A stretch of 64,000 bases of DNA from NCBI GenBank assembly GCA_902594145.1, contig CACJLA010000001.1:1-64000 (forward strand). Direction: 5' to 3'. Numbering within the stretch: the first letter of the stretch is position 1; every line of letters begins with the position of its first letter. Under the pieces are notes generated by a model. It saw only the letters and a program-made list of their open reading frames with translations. It was not told the DNA's origin and did not search any database. Below, in pieces: positions 52,073-60,352 of this stretch. The translations under genes and the position numbers were made by a program. Source of the DNA: an uncultured Alphaproteobacteria bacterium (lineage in GTDB: Bacteria; Pseudomonadota; Alphaproteobacteria; HIMB59).

Positions 52073-54614
52073 TTATATTTTTTAATTGATCAAAAGGATT
52101 ATTAAATAATTTTTTTGGTGAGGGTTTTTTTACTTTTTTTGAAGGTTTTTTCAATACTTTTTTGCTGTTATTTTGTTTTAACTCCATTGTTTTATTAGCT
52201 TTAATTTTTTTTGAGATAACTAAGTCGTTTTCTGCTATATCTTGAATATTAAAAGATCTGCTTTTTAAAATACTAATTAATTTATCTTTTTTAATTCCTA
52301 AAAGATTAGATAAGTCCATCGGAAGTGAAAAAGGGCCTCTATTTTCTCTTTTAAAGAGTTGTTTTTCAAATTCATTAAAAATATCGAGTCTAATTAATAA
52401 ATCATTTTGGGAGATAAAACCTAAATAAGTGATTAAGTCTTGGTTTAACTTACTTTCAACATTGAGAGTAGCATTACCATCTTTTGGGATGTATTCATTA
52501 ATATTAAAATTTTTATTATTATATAAATTCCATAGATGGAACTTTAACTTCATATATTCAGGTCTAATTAACTCAGTGTTAAAAATAACATTTTTTCCTA
52601 ACCTAAAATTTAGAGAATGAATTTCTTTTCTTTGCGGTTCATCAATAAGCTTAAATTCATCTAATATATTTATTTGATAAAAATTATATTGGTTTTCAAT
52701 AATCTTAAAAATGAAACTTCTCTCCTCTGGTTTTGTGTTGAATTTCTTTAATTGTTCCGATAAGTCCAATTTAGATAAGTAAGTCTCTTCAAACCACCTT
52801 TGAATTTTCTCTTCAATTTTCTTAATATGTTCTTGTGAAACTAATTGATCGTCCAAGATGGGTTCTAAAATAGGGTGCGTGAGGTCATTGCCTTTTTTAA
52901 ATATCGCAACATTTGCATCACCCCATTGAATATATAAATTCTGAAAATTCCCACTCTTATCAACTTTAGAGTTTATAAATAAGCTTTCATTAGGGGCAGC
53001 AATAAAATTATCAATGTTAATAGACATATATGGAAAAATTTGTTCTTTAATAATTACTTGGTAGTTGTTATTTAAAATATCTTTAAATTTCTCATCAAAA
53101 AGGATTTTAAAACCTCTTATAACTCCTATTATTTCATCTTTTATCTTAACATATCTATTATCAGTTAAAGAAATATTTTTTTTACTAATATTTAAATTTT
53201 GAATCATCTCACTTTTATTTTTATCAACAAATTTTTGCATTAAACTTAGATGAATCTCTTCAGATAGTTTGTTTTCAATATTTTTAACGGTTTCAACCCA
53301 AATAGAGTTACTTATCCAATGTTTCTGGTTAGTTATGTATAACCAAGTTCTAGTCTCATTTAAATTATATATAAGGTCATCGATACTCCCATTGTAATTT
53401 TGTAAATATGAAGTTTGATGCTCTAGAAAGTTATCGCTTAAAGTCCATTTATTTTTTATGAGTTCCTTAAATATTTTTGTTAATAGTTCAACATGCTTTT
53501 CATCAGAAATATTTTGATAGTCCGGTATACGACATATATCCCATAATTGTTTAAGAATTTCAGGATTATCAAATTTAAAATTTTTTTTATTGTCTTTTAA
53601 GAATCTCAATAAGAATTTTTGGTCTTCTGCATCTTTTTTTAAAATTAATCGATGATTATCAGATTTTTGCTTTAAGGAATTTACTAACTCATATTCTGAC
53701 TTAAATGACAAAAGATGGTTTCTCCAAAATATTTTTTTAATAGCCTCAAATTTATGAGATTGTATATTTTCTATAGTTTCTAAATTTGTAAACTTAGCTC
53801 CAAGCGTGGAGCCAAAATATCCTGATTTAGTATAGCGACCTGCTCTTCCTGCTATTTGGCCAATTTCCATATCGTTTAGAGGTCTGACGTATTTCCCATC
53901 AAATTTATCAAGACCAGAGAAATAAACTTGGTTGATATCTAAATTCAATCCCATTCCTATGGCGTCTGTGGCTACAATATAATCGACCTCTCCATCCTCA
54001 TATAATTTAACTTGAGAGTTTCTAGTTTTTGGACTAAGCGCACCAGCGACAAGAGCCACGCCTCCTTTCAAACTTCTTATCTGTTCAGCAATTTCATAAA
54101 GACCAATTAAATTAAAAGCAATAATTGCTGATCGGGGTTTAATATTTTGAATCTTCTTATGACCAATAAAATTTAATTCGGAAAATCTATTTTTGAAAAT
54201 TATTTTTGCCTCAGGTATTAATTCTCTAATAATTTCTTCCATAGTAAGAGAGCCTAAAAAAATAGTTTTTTGCTCACCTCGAGAATATAACAGTCTTTGA
54301 GTAAAAATATGTCCCCTTTCATAATCAGATGCTAATTGAATCTCATCAACACAAACAAATTCAAAAAAATCATCTGGCATTGATTCTACAGTGCAAAAAA
54401 AATATTTAGCATCTGAAGGAATTATTTTTTCTTCTCCAGTTATTAATGCAATTTGATTTATAGGATAAAGCTTGCATGCTTTATCATAATTTTCTCTTGC
54501 TAAAAGCCTTAAAGGGAAACCAAAAACACCGTTTTTAAAGGAAAACATTTGTTCAAATGCGTAAAAAGTTTTACCAGTGTTTGTTGGACCTAAGATTATT
54601 TCAATTTGATTCAT
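52062..54614 (-). CDS. SUV3-like DExH RNA/DNA helicase
   Basis: 850 residues. Superfamily 2 motifs: Walker A GPTNTGKTFYAFEQ (about 8-21), LRLLARENYDK (motif Ia), VDEIQLASDYERGHIFTQRL (DExH-type motif II), FLGSLT (motif III), ATDAIGMGLNLDI (V) and QIAGRAGRYTKSG (VI). This is the arrangement of SUV3, the mitochondrial degradosome helicase of alphaproteobacterial origin. A long helical C-terminal region follows, ending in a Lys-rich tail. It probably unwinds RNA for decay or ribosome maturation. First gene of a four-gene operon with terB, fdxA and carD. Confidence 0.9.
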   Translation of the reverse strand: MNQIEIILGPTNTGKTFYAFEQMFSFKNGVFGFPLRLLARENYDKACKLYPINQIALITGEEKIIPSDAKYFFCTVESMPDDFFEFVCVDEIQLASDYERGHIFTQRLLYSRGEQKTIFLGSLTMEEIIRELIPEAKIIFKNRFSELNFIGHKKIQNIKPRSAIIAFNLIGLYEIAEQIRSLKGGVALVAGALSPKTRNSQVKLYEDGEVDYIVATDAIGMGLNLDINQVYFSGLDKFDGKYVRPLNDMEIGQIAGRAGRYTKSGYFGSTLGAKFTNLETIENIQSHKFEAIKKIFWRNHLLSFKSEYELVNSLKQKSDNHRLILKKDAEDQKFLLRFLKDNKKNFKFDNPEILKQLWDICRIPDYQNISDEKHVELLTKIFKELIKNKWTLSDNFLEHQTSYLQNYNGSIDDLIYNLNETRTWLYITNQKHWISNSIWVETVKNIENKLSEEIHLSLMQKFVDKNKSEMIQNLNISKKNISLTDNRYVKIKDEIIGVIRGFKILFDEKFKDILNNNYQVIIKEQIFPYMSINIDNFIAAPNESLFINSKVDKSGNFQNLYIQWGDANVAIFKKGNDLTHPILEPILDDQLVSQEHIKKIEEKIQRWFEETYLSKLDLSEQLKKFNTKPEERSFIFKIIENQYNFYQINILDEFKLIDEPQRKEIHSLNFRLGKNVIFNTELIRPEYMKLKFHLWNLYNNKNFNINEYIPKDGNATLNVESKLNQDLITYLGFISQNDLLIRLDIFNEFEKQLFKRENRGPFSLPMDLSNLLGIKKDKLISILKSRSFNIQDIAENDLVISKKIKANKTMELKQNNSKKVLKKPSKKVKKPSPKKLFNNPFDQLKNINAK

Positions 54615-54683
54615 TTAATTAAAATAAGTTATCACAAATAAAATGTTGACTTAATTAAATACTTTTTTAAAGTTTTTTTTAAG

Positions 54684-54710
54684 AAAACGAATATTTTAAA
54701 TATTCGTTTT
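54684..54710. promoter_or_regulatory. Long palindrome ahead of the histone-like gene
   Basis: AAAACGAATATTT (54684-54696) and AAATATTCGTTTT (54698-54710) are exact inverted repeats around a single T, 27 bp in all. It lies between the divergent helicase and histone-like genes. It may be an operator or, as RNA, a hairpin with a U tail (terminator-like insulator). Confidence 0.5.
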
Positions 54711-54712
54711 AT

Positions 54713-54726
54713 ACTTACTAGTAAGT
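54713..54726. promoter_or_regulatory. 14-bp perfect palindrome, putative operator of the histone-like gene
   Basis: ACTTACTAGTAAGT, directly after the longer palindrome and 9 bp before the ribosome binding site AAGGAGG (54736-54742). Its position at the expected transcription start suggests repression or autoregulation. Confidence 0.45.
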
Positions 54727-54747
54727 GTAAAAAGTAAGGAGGCTATA

Positions 54748-55098
54748 ATGGCTGTAAAAAAGAAAAAAGCTGCCAAGAAAAAAGCAGCACCTAAGAAAAG
54801 AAAAGCTGCAAAAAAGGAAGCGCCTAAAAAGAAGAAAGCTGCCAAGAAAAAAGCAGCTCCTAAGAGAAAGGCTGCCAAGAAAAAAGCAGCTCCTAAGAAG
54901 AAAAAAGCCACTAAGAAAAAAGCTGTAAAAAGAAAAGCTGCAAAAAAGAAAGCGGCACCTAAGAAAAGAAAAGCTGCAAAAAAGAAAGCACCTAAGAAGA
55001 AAAAAGCTGCCAAGAAAAAAGCAGCTCCTAAAAGGAAAAAAGCTGCCAAGAAAAAAGCAGCTCCTAAGAAGAAAAAAGCTTCAAGAAAAAGAAGATAA
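54748..55098 (+). CDS. Lys/Ala-rich histone H1-like protein
   Basis: 116 residues made almost only of Lys, Ala, Pro and Arg, in repeats of the type KKAAKKKAAPKKRKAA. It resembles eukaryotic H1 tails, Chlamydia Hc-type and AlgP-like proteins; likely binds DNA (or RNA) without sequence specificity and helps compact the nucleoid. No folded domain. A strong AAGGAGG lies 5 bases before the ATG, implying high expression. A long antisense Phe/Ala frame exists but is a by-product of the repeat. Flanked by palindromes upstream and a strong terminator downstream. Confidence 0.88.
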   Translation: MAVKKKKAAKKKAAPKKRKAAKKEAPKKKKAAKKKAAPKRKAAKKKAAPKKKKATKKKAVKRKAAKKKAAPKKRKAAKKKAPKKKKAAKKKAAPKRKKAAKKKAAPKKKKASRKRR

Positions 55099-55128
55099 TT
55101 TTCTGAGTTTTAAATATTTAAAACATCA

Positions 55129-55158
55129 AAAGCGGGTTATAATCACCCGCTTTTTTTT
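55129..55158 (+). terminator. Rho-independent terminator of the histone-like gene, abutting ccmA
   Basis: AAAGCGGGT (55129-55137) pairs with ACCCGCTTT (55145-55153) around TATAATC; an 8-base T run (55151-55158) ends directly at the ccmA ATG (55159). The stem-loop is a textbook terminator. Confidence 0.9.
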
Positions 55159-55761
55159 ATGATAGAAGTAAATAACTTATCTTTTGCTCGAGGAAATATT
55201 CTTATTTACAAAGATATTAATTTTAAAATATTTCCTGGGGAATTATTGCTAGTGCGTGGTGCTAACGGTGTTGGCAAAACAACACTTTTATCAAACATAA
55301 TAAATTTTACAGATCCACTAGAAGGGAATATTACTTACCATGGCACATCAATTGATAATCATATTGCATCAGAGTGTTTTTTGTATATTGGAGAAAATAA
55401 TTTTGCTTATGACACATTAACATTGAATCAGAATATTGATTATTGGCTTTCAGTGCATAATGTAAACTTTGACAAATCTGTTAAGAATAAAAGTGTAAAA
55501 TTTTTGTTTGAAGAACTGAATCTTGATAAAAAATTTTATCAACTTTCTTTTGGACAGAAAAAAAAACTTCAATTGTTGCTGCTAATGTTAGTGAATAAGC
55601 CAGTATGGATACTCGATGATCCTTTCAGTGGCCTAGATATGAAATCTATTTTGAAAGTAAACCATTTATTTGAAAAAAAGTTAGAAAATAAAGGAATAAT
55701 TATCGTCACAAGTCATCAAAATATTATTTTTCAGAATTATAAAACACTAGAATTAATATGA
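55159..55761 (+). CDS. ccmA: Cytochrome c maturation ABC ATPase CcmA
   Basis: ATPase of the CcmABCD complex that releases holo-CcmE in System I cytochrome c biogenesis. 200 residues. Walker A GANGVGKTTLLS (about 36-47), ABC signature LSFGQKKKLQLLLLM (about 132-146) and Walker B VWILDDPFSGLD. The ATG follows the T-run of the upstream terminator without space for a Shine-Dalgarno sequence, so it is either leaderless from a promoter within the terminator loop region (TATAAT at 55138-55143 is too close by itself) or expressed by read-through. First gene of ccmABCDEFGH. Confidence 0.95.
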   Translation: MIEVNNLSFARGNILIYKDINFKIFPGELLLVRGANGVGKTTLLSNIINFTDPLEGNITYHGTSIDNHIASECFLYIGENNFAYDTLTLNQNIDYWLSVHNVNFDKSVKNKSVKFLFEELNLDKKFYQLSFGQKKKLQLLLLMLVNKPVWILDDPFSGLDMKSILKVNHLFEKKLENKGIIIVTSHQNIIFQNYKTLELI

Positions 55762-56417
55762 TAAAAAATTTTTTTAAATTAATTTCGAACGAATTTAAAT
55801 TAATGCTTAGAGAGAGTGTCTTTAGTGTTGTTTTGATCTGTTTATTAATTATAGCGTGTTCTATCTTCTCTTTATCTTTGAGAAATGAATCAATTGGTAT
55901 GAATGTTCCATTATCTTTTTTATATATAATGATTTTTTTTATTTCATTATTTAAGGTTGAAAAAACATACTGCCTAGATTTTGATGAGGCAAAACTTCAA
56001 CAGTACATACTTTCTCCTTTTTCTCTAGAGATAATTGTTTTTGTTAAAAATATGATGATCTATTTAAATTTAATTATTTTTTTTTTAATTTTTTCCCCAC
56101 TTATTTTGATAATTTTAAATATAGATATGTCTTATTTAATACAGATAAATACTCTTTTATCCCTATCGCTGCTAAGTATTATTTTTATTGCCTCCATGAC
56201 TGCCTCCATTACTATATCAAAAAATAATAGGCTCTCTCTTACAAGTATTTTAACATTGCCTCTTTTTGTCCCTATCCTAATATTTTCTATGGCAATTACA
56301 GATTTAATGGATTTTAATACTAATAAGATGTATTTATTTTTTGTTGCTTATTTTTTGTTAAATTTGGCTTTTTCGCCTTTACTTACTAGTTTTGCTTTAA
56401 AAAAATTATCAGTCTAA
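55758..56417 (+). CDS. ccmB: Heme exporter/cytochrome c maturation permease CcmB
   Basis: Membrane partner of CcmA, 219 residues, six predicted helices. FFKLISNEFKLMLRESVFSVV at the N-terminus and LPLFVPILIFSMAI in the fifth helix are typical of CcmB. Overlaps ccmA by 4 bp (ATGA) and meets ccmC at 56417. Diverged, but position and topology leave little doubt. Confidence 0.93.
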   Translation: MIKNFFKLISNEFKLMLRESVFSVVLICLLIIACSIFSLSLRNESIGMNVPLSFLYIMIFFISLFKVEKTYCLDFDEAKLQQYILSPFSLEIIVFVKNMMIYLNLIIFFLIFSPLILIILNIDMSYLIQINTLLSLSLLSIIFIASMTASITISKNNRLSLTSILTLPLFVPILIFSMAITDLMDFNTNKMYLFFVAYFLLNLAFSPLLTSFALKKLSV

Positions 56418-57124
56418 TGTTCGCCATGACCCCAAATACTCTCTCAACTTTCATGAACTCCATATCTAAATATATTATTTTATTATCCCTCTTGTTAATT
56501 GGTATTGCAGCTTTTTTAATCATTTTTATTGAGAATGACTACTATCAAGGAATATCATTTAAAATCATGTTTATCCATGTACCTGCTGCTTGGCTATCTT
56601 TGACAATATTTTTAGTGATGGGAATTACCAGTATCATTGGGCTAATCTTTAAATCTCCCACTGCATTTACAATTGCGAGATCTTTATCGCCTATAGGGTT
56701 AATAATGAGCATTATTGTTTTAGTAACTGGTTCAATATGGGGAAATTTGACCTGGGGAGCATATTGGGTATGGGATGCAAGATTAACCTCAATGTTAATT
56801 TTAGCTTTTATCTACTTAGGGCATATTCTTCTTTTATACTCTTTTGAACACTTCCAAAAAGCAGATTTCGCAGCATCAATATTAGCAATAATAGGTATGG
56901 TAAACCTACCAATTGTTAAGTTTTCCGTTGATTGGTGGACAACACTTCATCAAGGTAGTAGCGTTTTAAGAATAGGCGGTCCTAGTATGACCAATGACTA
57001 TTTATTCACTTTACTGTTGAGTTTTTTGGGTATTTTTATGTTAACGATGTATTGGTTTTCTGACATATTTTACATAATTATAGAAAAAAGAAAAATGGAG
57101 AGGTCTAAACTTTTGAATGACTAG
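56417..57124 (+). CDS. ccmC: Heme transfer protein CcmC
   Basis: Loads haem onto CcmE. 235 residues, six helices. The WWD-type haem-binding segment reads LTWGAYWVWDARLTSMLIL (about 110-130), and flanking His ligands are in FIHVPAAW and VDWWTTLHQGSSV. Start at ATG 56417, with a second Met four codons later as an alternative. Overlaps ccmB by one base and ccmD by 8 bp. Confidence 0.96.
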   Translation: MFAMTPNTLSTFMNSISKYIILLSLLLIGIAAFLIIFIENDYYQGISFKIMFIHVPAAWLSLTIFLVMGITSIIGLIFKSPTAFTIARSLSPIGLIMSIIVLVTGSIWGNLTWGAYWVWDARLTSMLILAFIYLGHILLLYSFEHFQKADFAASILAIIGMVNLPIVKFSVDWWTTLHQGSSVLRIGGPSMTNDYLFTLLLSFLGIFMLTMYWFSDIFYIIIEKRKMERSKLLND

Positions 57125-57248
57125 TTTAGAGTTTGTTTTAATCTGCTACGTTTTTTTTGGGGTCATCTGCGCTGTGACAACGATTATAATTATGCTGTTG
57201 AAGAAAAAAGTCTTTAATATGATTAGTGCGCATAATCAAATTAAATAA
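57117..57248 (+). CDS. ccmD: Cytochrome c maturation small protein CcmD
   Basis: 43-residue single-helix membrane protein found by reading between ccmC and ccmE. ATG at 57117, stop TAA at 57246-57248. One helix (FVLICYVFFGVICAVTTIII) is followed by a basic cytoplasmic end (LLKKKVFNMIS), the CcmD design. It overlaps ccmC by 8 bp and ccmE by 23 bp. In the family it helps release holo-CcmE from CcmABC. Identification rests on topology and position, as CcmD sequences are poorly conserved. Confidence 0.8.
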   Translation: MTSLEFVLICYVFFGVICAVTTIIIMLLKKKVFNMISAHNQIK

Positions 57249-57675
57249 ACAAATTAAAAAACGTTTTATTTTTTTATTAATCATCTTCATATGCTTCTCC
57301 TCTTCTATATTTTTAATCAGTTATTCCTTAAAAGACCAGATTGCTTATTTTGTTGAACCAACAGATTTAAAAGAAATGAATGAATTAGAAAATAAGTATT
57401 TAAGAGTTGGAGGCCTTGTGAAGGAAAATAGTTTAAAATTTATAGATGGGAGTTGGGTTTTTGAAGTGATTGATCAAAACAAAAATTCCATCAATGTTAT
57501 TTTTTCGAAAACACTTCCAAACTTAGTGGAGGAAAAAAAAGGAATCATTGTTGAGGGTAAATTAATTAATAACACTTTTATTGCAGAAATAGTTTTAGCA
57601 AAACATGACGAAAATTATATGCCCCAAAGCGCCATAGATAAATTAAAAGAAGAAGGAAAATGGAGAGGTGATTAA
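57226..57675 (+). CDS. ccmE: Heme chaperone CcmE
   Basis: Periplasmic, membrane-anchored haem chaperone, 149 residues. GTG start at 57226. One N-terminal helix (FIFLLIIFICFSSSIFLISY), then the OB fold (YLRVGGLVKENSLKFIDGSW, KGIIVEGKLINN) and the covalent haem site His-Asp-Glu-Asn-Tyr in LAKHDENYMPQS near residue 127-131. This is the usual HxxxY type, so haem attachment via His is expected. Confidence 0.95.
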   Translation: MRIIKLNKQIKKRFIFLLIIFICFSSSIFLISYSLKDQIAYFVEPTDLKEMNELENKYLRVGGLVKENSLKFIDGSWVFEVIDQNKNSINVIFSKTLPNLVEEKKGIIVEGKLINNTFIAEIVLAKHDENYMPQSAIDKLKEEGKWRGD

Positions 57676-59508
57676 TTGATATCCCTTTTTGGTAATGGAA
57701 TTATTTATGTATCGTTAATTCTGACAGTCTTATTTTATGTTAAGTTATTAAAAAAATTAATTCCGTCAGAGGTTTTAACTTTAAGAATAATTTATTTTAT
57801 AAATCTATTACCCTTTATTCTTTTAATATATGCATTTTCAATTTCAGACTTTACACTGCTTAACGTAATTGAAAATTCATATATTGATGATCCATTATTT
57901 TATAAAGTAACATCTGCATGGGGCAGTCATGAAGGTTCAATTTTGTTATGGGTATTTTTAATCAACTTATTTGGTATTTTTTTTCTTAACAAAAATCGCA
58001 TAGTTGAGATACACAAGAATATTATATTTATTTCCACTTTATTTCTGCTTTATGTAATGATTAGCTCAAACCCTTTTACTTATATAGGAGCTAATGAAGA
58101 AATATTAGGTTTGGGTCTAAATCCTATTTTACAGCATTTTTTATTTGTCATTCATCCGCCTACGTTATTTCTGGGATACATTGGTTTAGTTATTCCATTT
58201 GTGTTGTCTGCTCACATGTTAATAAAACAAGATTTTTCAGAAAAATTATTTGAAGAGATGCTGATTTGGTCCAAGATATCATGGTTTTTTCTAACGGCCG
58301 GCATTGTTTTAGGATCTTATTGGGCTTACTCAGAATTAGGGTGGGGAGGCTGGTGGTTTTGGGATCCAGTAGAAAATATCTCCTTAATTCCATGGCTATT
58401 GAACACTGCTTTAATTCATTCTCTAAAGGTTTCTATTAAAAGTAATCAACTTAAGCTATGGAGTTTAAATTTAGGACTATATTGCTTTATCGCATCCGTA
58501 TTTGGAACATTTTTAGTTCGCTCGAATTTAATTGTATCTGTTCATAGTTTTGCAACAGACCCACTCAGGGGATTATTTTTAATAATTATAATTGGATATT
58601 TATTAGCCATAACAGTGCGATTAAATATAAAAAGTATTTCAAATTTTAACGAAGATTCTTTTAATTTATTTAGTAAGGAAAGTTTTCTTTTGTTAAATAA
58701 CATATTTTTTATATGCTCAGCACTAGTTGTCTTTATTGGAACAGTTTACCCTCTATTTAGCGAAATGATCCTTGAGACGTCAGTCTCTGTTGGTGCACCC
58801 TATTATAATTTTGCTTTTAATTTGTTACTAGCGCCATTAATTTTATTTATGGCTTTTGCACCTCAGATTAGTTGGGGTAAACATGAGAGAAAAGATAAAC
58901 AGTTACCATATATTTTAGTCTTATCTTTGGTAATTTCTTTACTATCTTTTTACTTTTTTGAAAATTTTTATTTTGCATTAAGTATTTTTATTACAGGCCC
59001 TTTGTTTATAAAGAGTATTTTAGTTTTAAATACTAATGTGAAAAAAAATTTAAATTTTTATTCTCAATGGTTAGCACATTTAAGTATTGGCATTTTTATA
59101 ATTGCCGCTGTATATACAGAGCAATTTGACTATGAAGAAAATTTATTATTTGAAAAAAATAGCTCTAATGAAATTGCACTTCAAAATAATAAAATTGCAA
59201 TAATTAAAAATGTTAAAGATGAAAACTTTCAAAATTATCAAAGAATATCAGTAGACTTGTTAATTTCTGATGGGCAACAGAATAGACAACTCTCTCCTTC
59301 AAAAAATATCTATCAACCCTCTGGGCAAGTCACAAATGAGGTTAATACGACCAATGTCCTTTTAAGTCAGTATTATGCAACAATATCAACCATTGAAAGT
59401 GATCAGGTAGGAATTAATTTAGTTTATAAACCATTTATAAATTTATTATGGTTAAGTTCTATTATGCTTATTTTTTCAATATTTTTATCAATAGTTAAAA
59501 GAAAATGA
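57676..59508 (+). CDS. ccmF: Cytochrome c heme lyase subunit CcmF
   Basis: Membrane core of the haem lyase that ligates haem to apocytochrome c. 610 residues, about 14-15 helices; typical CcmF is about 640. TTG start directly after the ccmE stop. The WWD motif GWGGWWFWDPVENISLIPW lies near residues 218-236; TSAWGSHEGSILLWVF and HPPTLFLGYIGLVIPF hold conserved His. The periplasmic domain near the C-terminus (about 490-590) is present though short. Overlaps ccmG by 4 bp. Confidence 0.96.
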   Translation: MISLFGNGIIYVSLILTVLFYVKLLKKLIPSEVLTLRIIYFINLLPFILLIYAFSISDFTLLNVIENSYIDDPLFYKVTSAWGSHEGSILLWVFLINLFGIFFLNKNRIVEIHKNIIFISTLFLLYVMISSNPFTYIGANEEILGLGLNPILQHFLFVIHPPTLFLGYIGLVIPFVLSAHMLIKQDFSEKLFEEMLIWSKISWFFLTAGIVLGSYWAYSELGWGGWWFWDPVENISLIPWLLNTALIHSLKVSIKSNQLKLWSLNLGLYCFIASVFGTFLVRSNLIVSVHSFATDPLRGLFLIIIIGYLLAITVRLNIKSISNFNEDSFNLFSKESFLLLNNIFFICSALVVFIGTVYPLFSEMILETSVSVGAPYYNFAFNLLLAPLILFMAFAPQISWGKHERKDKQLPYILVLSLVISLLSFYFFENFYFALSIFITGPLFIKSILVLNTNVKKNLNFYSQWLAHLSIGIFIIAAVYTEQFDYEENLLFEKNSSNEIALQNNKIAIIKNVKDENFQNYQRISVDLLISDGQQNRQLSPSKNIYQPSGQVTNEVNTTNVLLSQYYATISTIESDQVGINLVYKPFINLLWLSSIMLIFSIFLSIVKRK

Positions 59509-59987
59509 AAAAAAATTTAATAATACCCGTGATGGGTGTAGTGGTTCTAGCCGTTTGTGTGCTTTTTTATTTAAACCAAACAACAGATAGAAACAACAAA
59601 CAGGAAGAAATATCTAACTTAGTGTTTGAGACACCTGATTTTTATGACAATGAATTTATTGATGAAAAAGCGATGGGTGAATTTTATGTTGTAAATTTTT
59701 TTGCATCTTGGTGTAAGCCTTGTCTAGCAGAACATCCGCTATTAATGGAAATGAAAAAACAAGGAATAAAAATAATTGGTGTTAATTTTAGAGATGATGA
59801 GGAGAATTTTAAAGAATGGATTAAAGAACACGGTAATCCTTTTGAACACATCTTAAGGGATGATGGGACTATTGCTTATGAAATGGGATTAATTGGCGTG
59901 CCAGAAACATATTTTATCAAAAATAAAATTATCCAAAAAAAAATACAAGGACCTTTGTTTTATGAAGATATCGAGCAATATTTATAA
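59505..59987 (+). CDS. ccmG: Thiol:disulfide interchange protein CcmG/DsbE
   Basis: Periplasmic membrane-anchored thioredoxin that keeps apocytochrome c cysteines reduced. 160 residues: one N-terminal helix (IIPVMGVVVLAVCVLFYL), then a thioredoxin fold with active site FFASWCKPCLAEHP (about 65-78), IIGVNFRDDEENFKEW and the cis-Pro in GLIGVPETYFI. Overlaps ccmH by 26 bp in another frame. Confidence 0.95.
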   Translation: MKKNLIIPVMGVVVLAVCVLFYLNQTTDRNNKQEEISNLVFETPDFYDNEFIDEKAMGEFYVVNFFASWCKPCLAEHPLLMEMKKQGIKIIGVNFRDDEENFKEWIKEHGNPFEHILRDDGTIAYEMGLIGVPETYFIKNKIIQKKIQGPLFYEDIEQYL

Positions 59988-60333
59988 ATTAATAATTATC
60001 TTTATAACAATTCATGTGTCTGCGATTAGCTTTGCTGGCGTAAATGAATTAAGCGATTATTTCAAAACAATTAGATGTTTGGTTTGTGAGGGACAAAGCA
60101 TACAAGAGTCTGATACAGAATTTGCTATAAATTTAAAAGAACAAATTCAAAAAAAATATAATTCTGGAATGACTGTTAATGAGATTGATGTAGAATTAGT
60201 AAAGATTTATGGTGAGGAAATATCTTTTAATCCACAGAAAAATCATTATCTGCTCTGGGGTACACCTTTAATTATACTCTTCATAATTTTTATATTCATA
60301 AGAAATAAAATCAAATTTTTTAAAAAAACATAA
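59962..60333 (+). CDS. ccmH: Cytochrome c-type biogenesis protein CcmH (CcmH/CycL family)
   Basis: Thiol reductase delivering apocytochrome to CcmF. I start it at ATG 59962 (MKISSNIYKLIII), where a clear signal peptide begins; an in-frame ATG at 59893 would place 23 residues of ccmG-shadow sequence in front. 123 residues. Active site IRCLVCEGQSIQES (about 42-55) with both Cys; one C-terminal membrane helix (YLLWGTPLIILFIIFIFI). No ccmI/TPR part follows; it ends 19 bp from the convergent permease gene. Confidence 0.94.
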   Translation: MKISSNIYKLIIIFITIHVSAISFAGVNELSDYFKTIRCLVCEGQSIQESDTEFAINLKEQIQKKYNSGMTVNEIDVELVKIYGEEISFNPQKNHYLLWGTPLIILFIIFIFIRNKIKFFKKT

Positions 60334-60352
60334 GAGATACTATTGCAGCTAT

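Noticed and set aside
54696..55049. Antisense 117-residue Phe/Ala-rich frame over the histone-like gene
   Set aside because: The repeat of AAG/GCA codons leaves the opposite strand open as Phe/Ala/Leu; no ribosome site, no independent signal.
59893..59961. Upstream start for ccmH inside ccmG
   Set aside because: Adds 23 residues that are a shifted reading of ccmG; the signal peptide begins at 59962.
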